Shown: in pieces, positions 58,807-64,000 of the stretch
Layout of the letters: every line of letters begins with the position of its first letter
Numbering within the stretch: position 1 is the first letter of the stretch
NCBI RefSeq assembly: GCF_023716665.1
Contig: NZ_CP071859.1
Span: 124,001 to 188,000, forward strand
Direction of reading: 5' to 3'
DNA length: 64,000 bases
Source: Vibrio sp. SCSIO 43135
Lineage (GTDB): Bacteria > Pseudomonadota > Gammaproteobacteria > Enterobacterales > Vibrionaceae
Notes under the pieces: generated by a model
What the model was told of the DNA's origin: nothing
Databases searched by the model: none
Seen by the model: the letters and a program-made list of their open reading frames with translations, nothing else
Position numbers and translations under genes: made by a program

Positions 58807-59814
58807 ATGGCGACAATGAAGGATGTTGCCCAGCTCGCAGGAGTCTCAACAGCGACAGTGTCTAGGGCGCTCATGAATCCGGAAAAAGTATCTTCGTCGA
58901 CTCGAAAGCGTGTCGAAGATGCTGTATTAGAAGCTGGCTACTCACCAAACTCGTTGGCGCGCAATCTGCGCCGTAATGAATCCAAAACCATTGTCGCTAT
59001 CGTCCCTGATATCTGTGACCCTTATTTCACCGAAATCATTCGTGGTATTGAAGATGCTGCGATGGAGCATGGTTACTTAGTATTGCTGGGTGACAGCGGC
59101 CAACAGAAACGCCGTGAGTCTTCTTTTGTCAATCTCGTGTTTACCAAGCAAGCAGATGGGATGCTATTGCTGGGCACGGATTTACCATTTGATGTGAGCA
59201 AGCCAGAACAGAAAAACCTACCACCTATGGTAATGGCGTGTGAATTCGCGCCAGAACTGGAGCTGCCAACCGTACACATCGATAATCTGACTTCGGCATT
59301 TGAAGCCGTAAACTATCTGACTCAAATGGGCCATAAGCGTGTCGCACAGATCTCTGGGCCAGAGCATGCCGCGCTGTGTCAATTCCGTCAGCAAGGCTAT
59401 CAGCAAGCGCTGCGTCGTGCGGGTATCACTATGAATCCGACTTATTGCACCAGTGGTGACTTCTCATTTGAATCTGGAGCGAAAGCCGTCCGTGCACTGC
59501 TAGCGCTTCCTGAGCCTCCAACGGCTATTTTCTGTCACAACGACACGATGGCAATTGGTGCGATCCAAGAAGCGAAGAAGTTAGGCTTGCGCGTGCCACA
59601 AGATCTTTCTGTTGTCGGCTTTGACGATATCCAGTTCGCCCAGTACTGCGATCCGCCGTTAACTACTATTTCGCAGCCTCGTTATGAGATTGGCCGACAA
59701 GCGATGCTGATGATGCTAGAGCTATTACGCGGGCACGATGTGCGTGCTGGCTCTCGATTGCTTGAAACCGAGTTGGTCGTGCGCCAAAGTGCTGCGCCAC
59801 CGAGAGTGGTCTAA
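58807..59814 (+). CDS. cytR: LacI-family regulator CytR
   Basis: Represses nucleoside uptake and catabolism genes together with CRP; cytidine is the inducer. 335 residues. Helix-turn-helix at about 5-24 (MKDVAQLAGVSTATVSRAL), hinge helix (NSLARNLR) and a periplasmic-binding-like domain ending in ELVVRQSAAPP. Strong similarity to E. coli CytR and the priA-cytR-ftsN order support the name. In vibrios CytR also affects competence and biofilm. Confidence 0.95.
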   Translation: MATMKDVAQLAGVSTATVSRALMNPEKVSSSTRKRVEDAVLEAGYSPNSLARNLRRNESKTIVAIVPDICDPYFTEIIRGIEDAAMEHGYLVLLGDSGQQKRRESSFVNLVFTKQADGMLLLGTDLPFDVSKPEQKNLPPMVMACEFAPELELPTVHIDNLTSAFEAVNYLTQMGHKRVAQISGPEHAALCQFRQQGYQQALRRAGITMNPTYCTSGDFSFESGAKAVRALLALPEPPTAIFCHNDTMAIGAIQEAKKLGLRVPQDLSVVGFDDIQFAQYCDPPLTTISQPRYEIGRQAMLMMLELLRGHDVRAGSRLLETELVVRQSAAPPRVV

Positions 59815-59830
59815 ATCCGTTACCGATTCG

Positions 59831-59860
59831 AAACAGCGCATTTTAATGCGCTGTTTTTAT
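59831..59860 (+). terminator. Terminator of cytR
   Basis: AAACAGCGCATT TTAATGCGCTGTTTTTATTT; stem and T-run 16 bases after the cytR stop. Confidence 0.9.
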
Positions 59861-59967
59861 TTGTTGGCTCAGAGTACCAATTCATACTGTTTGTCGGTGT
59901 CTTCAAGTGACTTAAACAACAAACTGCATTACCATGAAGGCTGACTTTTTTATTTCGATATATCGTT

Positions 59968-60513
59968 GTGGCAAATAAAGATTATGTAAGGCGTGGCAGA
60001 GGAACCGCGAGAAAACCAGCAAAGAAAAAAGCTCCTCGTCGTAAGCCATGGCGCAGTGGTCTCATTGCGTTGCTCCTATTGGGTGGGTTTGGATATGGGT
60101 TGTACTTGTTAAGTAATGATCCTGAGCCGCCAACACCTGTAGTGGAAACTAAACCGAAACCAAAGCCAAAACCTAAGCCAGCGAAAGTGATCCCACCTCC
60201 ACCAGAAGAAAAATGGGATTACGTGGAAACTTTGCCAAGTCGCGAAGTGGAAGTGGAAGCGAAAGAACAGGTTGTATCTGAAGTTCCATACATCATGCAG
60301 TGTGGTGCCTACAAAACTTCAGAACAAGCAGAAGCGCGCAAATTGGATATTGCATTCCAAGGCATAAAAAGTGAAGTTCGTAAGAAAGATGGCAGCAGCT
60401 GGTACCGTGTGGTGCTAGGGCCATACAAATTTAAGCGTGATGCAGAGCGAGATAAGCACAAACTGCAGCGTGCGAAAATTGAACCTTGCGCAATCTGGAA
60501 AGACGCACAGTAG
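59968..60513 (+). CDS. ftsN: Cell division protein FtsN
   Basis: Bitopic division protein that triggers septal peptidoglycan synthesis. 181 residues with GTG start. Short basic cytoplasmic tail starting NKDYVRRGRG, membrane helix at about 29-49, PKPKPKPKP linker, then PPPEEKWDYVETL at 77-89, which matches the essential E. coli segment (PPKPEERWRYIKELE). A SPOR domain at about 105-178 has C112 and C174 placed like the E. coli disulfide. It is much shorter than E. coli FtsN (319) because the long Gln-rich linker is missing. Confidence 0.94.
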   Translation: MANKDYVRRGRGTARKPAKKKAPRRKPWRSGLIALLLLGGFGYGLYLLSNDPEPPTPVVETKPKPKPKPKPAKVIPPPPEEKWDYVETLPSREVEVEAKEQVVSEVPYIMQCGAYKTSEQAEARKLDIAFQGIKSEVRKKDGSSWYRVVLGPYKFKRDAERDKHKLQRAKIEPCAIWKDAQ

Positions 60514-60521
60514 CAAACGAA

Positions 60522-60548
60522 GACGAGCCTTAGGGCTCGTTTTTTTTA
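60522..60548 (+). terminator. Terminator of ftsN
   Basis: GACGAGCC TTA GGGCTCGTTTTTTTT; T-run of eight. Confidence 0.9.
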
Positions 60549-60651
60549 TGCGTTTGAATGTGGCGCTGAACTCAAGCACCGCAATTTTTTAGACCAGACA
60601 ATATCACCACTTGAAGACATTCGACTCCGCCACGAATTAGTACGCCTTGTT

Positions 60652-60683
60652 CCCCTTGAATTTCCATTTTCCTAACCTCATAT
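60652..60683 (+). promoter_or_regulatory. Sigma-32 heat-shock promoter of hslVU
   Basis: CCCCTTGAA ending at 60660, 15 bases, then CCTCATAT at 60676-60683. Good match to the sigma-32 consensus (CTTGAAA, CCCCATNT). It lies 45 bases before the hslV start. E. coli hslVU is a known heat-shock operon. Confidence 0.82.
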
Positions 60684-60728
60684 ATCTGGTATCTACAAGA
60701 TCAAAACCAATCAGATGAGGCCCTACAC

Positions 60729-61271
60729 GTGACTACCATAGTATCTGTACGTCGAAATAATAAAGTTGTCATTGCGGGTGATGGACAAGTATCCCTAGGT
60801 AATACCGTAATGAAAGGGAACGCACGTAAAGTTCGTCGCCTATATAACAACAAAGTACTGGCAGGTTTTGCTGGTGGTACCGCAGACGCCTTCACTTTGT
60901 TTGAAAAGTTTGAGAGCAAGCTGCAAATGCACCAAGGCCATCTAACGAAGGCTGCAGTCGAACTCGCGAAAGATTGGCGTAGTGACCGAGCGCTACGTAA
61001 GCTTGAAGCGCTATTAGCCGTAGCCGATGAAACGGCATCACTGATCATCACGGGTAACGGTGACGTAGTTCAGCCAGAGAACGATCTGATTGCGATTGGT
61101 TCGGGCGGTAACTTTGCTCAAGCTGCGGCAACGGCACTGCTTGAAAATACTGAATTAGATGCACGTGAAGTCGCAGAGAAATCACTGAAAATTGCCGGTG
61201 ATATCTGTGTGTTCACTAACCATCACCACACTATCGAAGAACTAGAAATCCCAGCGACTCAAGCCGAGTAA
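60729..61271 (+). CDS. hslV: HslV peptidase subunit
   Basis: Proteolytic core of the HslVU (ClpYQ) protease. GTG start gives [20 protein letters not shown]; after removal of Met the Thr is the N-terminal nucleophile. 180 residues, closely resembling E. coli HslV through [26 protein letters not shown] precedes the GTG. hslU follows after 50 bases. Confidence 0.97.
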   Translation: MTTIVSVRRNNKVVIAGDGQVSLGNTVMKGNARKVRRLYNNKVLAGFAGGTADAFTLFEKFESKLQMHQGHLTKAAVELAKDWRSDRALRKLEALLAVADETASLIITGNGDVVQPENDLIAIGSGGNFAQAAATALLENTELDAREVAEKSLKIAGDICVFTNHHHTIEELEIPATQAE

Positions 61272-61321
61272 ACACGCTGAATAAACAAAGATAGTGCTAA
61301 TAGAATTTAAGGAAATTGATT

Positions 61322-62656
61322 ATGTCTGAAATGACGCCTCGCGAAATTGTTCATGAACTTAACCGCCATATCATTGGTCAAGAAAATGCTAAGCGTTCAG
61401 TAGCGATTGCGCTACGTAACCGCTGGCGCCGTATGCAGCTTGAAGAAAGCTTACGTGTTGAAGTAACGCCAAAGAACATCCTAATGATTGGTCCTACTGG
61501 TGTGGGTAAAACCGAAATTGCCCGTCGCCTTGCTAAGCTAGCAAACGCGCCTTTCATTAAGGTAGAAGCGACTAAGTTCACCGAGGTGGGTTACGTAGGT
61601 AAGGAAGTGGAAACCATCATTCGTGACCTAACAGACGTTGCGATTAAGATGACTCACCAGCAAGCAATGGAGAAAGTAAAATTCCGTGCGGAAGAACAAG
61701 CAGAAGAGCGCATTCTAGATGCCTTGCTACCGCCAGCGCGTGATGCTTGGGGCCAAAACGAGCAGCAAGACGAAAGTGCATCGAATACTCGTCAGATTTT
61801 CCGTAAGAAGCTACGTGAAGGTAAACTAGACGACAAAGAGATCGAAATTGATGTCGCTGCACCGCAAATGGGTGTCGAGATCATGGCTCCTCCGGGTATG
61901 GAAGAGATGACGAACCAGCTACAAGGGATGTTCCAAAACCTTGCTGGTGATACGAAGAAAAAGCGTAAGCTGAAGATCAAAGACGCATTTAAAGCTCTAA
62001 CGGAAGAAGAAGCCGCTAAGCTTGTCAATCAAGAAGAGCTGAAAGAGAGTGCGATCTTCAACGTTGAAAACAACGGTATCGTGTTCATCGATGAAATAGA
62101 CAAGATCTGTAAGCGTGGTGAGAGCTCTGGCCCAGATGTGTCTCGTGAGGGTGTTCAACGTGACCTACTTCCTCTGATTGAAGGCAGTACGGTATCGACA
62201 AAACACGGCATGGTGAAAACGGACCATATCCTGTTTGTGGCGTCAGGTGCTTTCCAAGTAGCGAAACCTTCAGACTTAATCCCAGAACTGCAGGGCCGTC
62301 TGCCTATCCGAGTAGAGCTAGAAGCTCTTTCAAGTCACGACTTTAAGCGTATTCTGACTGAACCTAAAGCGTCTTTGACTGAGCAATACGTTGCGCTGAT
62401 GAAGACAGAAGAAGTGGATATTGAGTTTACTGAAGAAGGTATCACTCAGATTGCAGAAGCTGCGTGGACGGTTAACGAAACGACAGAAAATATTGGTGCT
62501 CGCCGCTTACACACGGTAATGGAGCGCTTGATGGATGAAATTTCGTTTGAAGCAACGGATAAATCAGGCTCTAAACTGACCATTGATGCCGAGTATGTGA
62601 AAGCGAAACTGGGCGATACTATTGAAGATGAAGATCTAAGTCGCTTTATACTTTAA
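61322..62656 (+). CDS. hslU: HslU ATPase subunit
   Basis: AAA+ unfoldase partner of HslV. 444 residues from ATG 61322 ([20 protein letters not shown]), preceded by TTAAGGAA; a TTG two codons upstream is less likely. Walker A GPTGVGKT, Walker B VFIDEIDK, the sensor-2 region GARRLHT and the C-terminal tail DLSRFIL, which docks into HslV, are intact. Confidence 0.97.
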   Translation: MSEMTPREIVHELNRHIIGQENAKRSVAIALRNRWRRMQLEESLRVEVTPKNILMIGPTGVGKTEIARRLAKLANAPFIKVEATKFTEVGYVGKEVETIIRDLTDVAIKMTHQQAMEKVKFRAEEQAEERILDALLPPARDAWGQNEQQDESASNTRQIFRKKLREGKLDDKEIEIDVAAPQMGVEIMAPPGMEEMTNQLQGMFQNLAGDTKKKRKLKIKDAFKALTEEEAAKLVNQEELKESAIFNVENNGIVFIDEIDKICKRGESSGPDVSREGVQRDLLPLIEGSTVSTKHGMVKTDHILFVASGAFQVAKPSDLIPELQGRLPIRVELEALSSHDFKRILTEPKASLTEQYVALMKTEEVDIEFTEEGITQIAEAAWTVNETTENIGARRLHTVMERLMDEISFEATDKSGSKLTIDAEYVKAKLGDTIEDEDLSRFIL

Positions 62657-62676
62657 TATCTAGAATTAATGCTCTG

Positions 62677-62707
62677 AAAAAGCCGACCTTCGGGTCGGTT
62701 TTTTTGT
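62677..62707 (+). terminator. Terminator of hslVU
   Basis: AAAAGCCGACC TTCG GGTCGGTTTTTTT; TTCG tetraloop and T-run. Confidence 0.93.
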
Positions 62708-62820
62708 ACGTTGGCAAAAGTCGCGACAGTTCGCACTATTCTATTTATGTCATATTTTTGCCCCTCGTGATGTGTGATGCTAAGGCTTGGAATAGCAACC
62801 ATTCTTAGCAAGGAAGCAAT

Positions 62821-63501
62821 ATGTCGAACACGCAGCACCATCCTTTGAATGACTATATCGAGTATCCAGTTGAAGAAATGTCGAGTCGTTCTTTACAAAA
62901 CTACCTTGATATTAAGCGTCGCCACTCGATCCGAAGTTTCTCTGATAGGCCTGTACCCAAAGAAATTATAGAAAACTGCATCAGAGCCGCGGGGACAGCA
63001 CCAAGTGGGGCCAATCATCAGCCTTGGCACTTTGTTGCGATTAATAATTCACAAGTGAAGAGTCAAATTCGTCAGTCGGCCGAAGAGTTGGAACAATCTT
63101 TCTATCAAGGACGTGCTGGGCAGGAGTGGCTGGATGCACTAAAGCCACTGGGAACCAATGCTAATAAGCCTTATTTAGAAAAAGCACCTTGGCTCATCGC
63201 GGTGTTTTTACAAAAGAAAGGTGGAGTGAGCAATGATGGAGCGCAAACCAACTATTATGTGCACGAGTCTGTAGGGATTGCGACTGGGTTTCTCTTGCAA
63301 GCCTTGCATAATGCTGGGTTAGGAACGCTGACTCATACTCCCAAACCAATGAGCTTTCTGAGTAAGATTTGTGGTCGTGATAACGATACTGACAGGCCGT
63401 ATATGTTGATCGTCACGGGCTACCCTGAAGTGGATGCAACGGTACCAGAACATGCTATCAACAAAAAATCATTGGATGATATAGCTACCTTCATCGAGTG
63501 A
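62821..63501 (+). CDS. Nitroreductase-family flavoprotein, iodotyrosine-dehalogenase-like
   Basis: 226-residue FMN protein of the nitroreductase superfamily. RRHSIRSFSDRPVP and APSGANHQPWHF are the FMN-binding blocks. It closely resembles the iodotyrosine deiodinase (IYD) branch: the three residues that bind the zwitterion of halotyrosine in that group, Glu, Tyr four residues later and Lys 21 residues after that, are present as E91, Y95 and K116. It would remove halogen from iodo-, bromo- or chlorotyrosine with reduced FMN. This is inference from remembered sequences. GCAAGGAAGC precedes the ATG; it stands alone between two terminators. Confidence 0.85.
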   Translation: MSNTQHHPLNDYIEYPVEEMSSRSLQNYLDIKRRHSIRSFSDRPVPKEIIENCIRAAGTAPSGANHQPWHFVAINNSQVKSQIRQSAEELEQSFYQGRAGQEWLDALKPLGTNANKPYLEKAPWLIAVFLQKKGGVSNDGAQTNYYVHESVGIATGFLLQALHNAGLGTLTHTPKPMSFLSKICGRDNDTDRPYMLIVTGYPEVDATVPEHAINKKSLDDIATFIE

Positions 63502-63510
63502 TGTTCAGGC

Positions 63511-63545
63511 AATAAAAAAAGCTGGCTTTAAGCCAGCTTTTTCGT
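63511..63545. terminator. Bidirectional terminator dehalogenase-like/frd
   Basis: AAAAAAAGCTGGCTT TA AGCCAGCTTTTTCG; serves the flavoprotein gene and the minus-strand frd operon. Confidence 0.9.
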
Positions 63546-63560
63546 TTTTGACATCTTTAA

Positions 63561-63941
63561 CTAGAAAAGCATAAAGATGAACACAACTGCGAGTGCTGAA
63601 ATCAAAAATGCAAACGCGTAGCAGGCCACTTTACCTGCGATACCCGCGTGGATTTTTAGATCATGCATACCATGGTGTACACGGTGCATCGCGTGCCACA
63701 TTGGCAATGCAAGCGTCGCAATAATGAATAATGCTCCAATGATGCTGGTAGCAAAATCGACCACGCGGTCATAGCTCAATGCTTCAGGGCTAATCACCCC
63801 CAGTGGAGCCAAAATACCAAGTACCAAGACCGTAATAGGTGTAACCATCGCAAACCAAGTACCGCCAGCGCCAAATAGGCCCCACCAGATAGGCTCGTCT
63901 GAACGTTTAGGTGCTCTATCTACAGAGAAGTTAGGTTTCAT
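63561..63941 (-). CDS. frdD: Fumarate reductase membrane subunit D
   Basis: Membrane anchor of fumarate reductase, which reduces fumarate with menaquinol in anaerobic respiration. 126 residues with three hydrophobic helices (about 25-50, 65-87, 103-125), similar to E. coli FrdD (119). [14 protein letters not shown] is the His-rich loop of the family. GGAGCGC precedes the ATG, and the gap to the frdC stop is 13 bases, so it is the last gene of frdABCD. Confidence 0.94.
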   Translation of the reverse strand: MKPNFSVDRAPKRSDEPIWWGLFGAGGTWFAMVTPITVLVLGILAPLGVISPEALSYDRVVDFATSIIGALFIIATLALPMWHAMHRVHHGMHDLKIHAGIAGKVACYAFAFLISALAVVFIFMLF

Positions 63942-63954
63942 AGTTAGCGCTCCT

Positions 63955-64000
63955 TTACACCACGACTAGGACAACAAGCGAGATAAACGCAACCGCTGCC
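63955..64000 (-). CDS. frdC: Fumarate reductase membrane subunit C, C-terminal end (partial)
   Basis: The window ends inside a - strand frame whose last residues read [14 protein letters not shown] before TAA at 63957-63955. A hydrophobic last helix directly before frdD fits FrdC. Only 14 residues are visible. Confidence 0.75.
   Translation of the reverse strand, partial: AAVAFISLVVLVVV

Overview
This window reads as a chromosomal segment of a marine gammaproteobacterium of the family Vibrionaceae, most likely the genus Vibrio. The basis is the gene content and order (rph-pyrE-lpxL-slmA-coaBC-radC-rpmB-rpmG-mutM-core LPS genes; priA-cytR-ftsN-hslVU; metJ/metBL-metF; glpX/zapB; frd) and protein sequences that closely resemble Vibrio and enterobacterial orthologues. 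The species cannot be fixed by eye. No rRNA, tRNA, IS element or CRISPR array was seen.

Layout. 1-6.96 kb: housekeeping block with the end of rph, pyrE, lpxL, slmA, coaBC, radC, rpmBG, a small membrane protein and mutM. 6.96-21.1 kb: LPS inner-core and lipid A locus with GT25, GT90, waaF, waaA, kdkA, two GT9 heptosyltransferase-type genes, coaD, several GT4 enzymes, an lpxM-type acyltransferase, the O-antigen ligase waaL and hldD. 21.2-29.9 kb: a strikingly AT-rich O-antigen island read on the + strand. It starts with a promoter and a JUMPstart/ops (RfaH recruitment) element, followed by a sulfotransferase, Wzy-type polymerase, Wzx-type flippase, two glycosyltransferases, two unusual P-loop proteins (one fused to a nucleotidyltransferase-like domain) and a UDP-glucuronate 4-epimerase. 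30.1-31.4 kb: the initiating undecaprenyl-phosphate sugar transferase, on the opposite strand. 31.4-40 kb: pssA, birA, murB, a GNAT protein, a Fe-S-type regulator, a DUF3135-like protein, wzz and groESL. 40.3-47.1 kb: a large secreted pullulanase, modF and ugd. 47.2-55.5 kb: glpX, zapB, the methionine genes metF, metL, metB and metJ with MetJ operator arrays, and a malic enzyme. 55.8-64 kb: rpmE, priA, cytR, ftsN, hslV, hslU, an iodotyrosine-dehalogenase-like flavoprotein, frdD and the end of frdC.

How the genes work together. Lipid A acylation (lpxL, lpxM-like), Kdo transfer and phosphorylation (waaA, kdkA), heptose supply and transfer (hldD, waaF, GT9 genes) and outer-core transferases build the acceptor. 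The island plus the initiating transferase, wzz and ugd would build a Wzx/Wzy-dependent O-polysaccharide, probably containing galacturonic acid (ugd gives UDP-GlcA, the epimerase gives UDP-GalA) and probably sulfated. WaaL joins the two. Heat-shock (sigma-32-type) promoters precede groESL and hslVU; MetJ boxes precede metB/metJ and metF.

The least explained parts are the P-loop pair at 25.7-27.8 kb, the sulfotransferase, the pullulanase C-terminal tandem domains, the Fe-S regulator and the dehalogenase-like enzyme. All similarity statements come from recognition by eye and memory of family sequences; no search was run.
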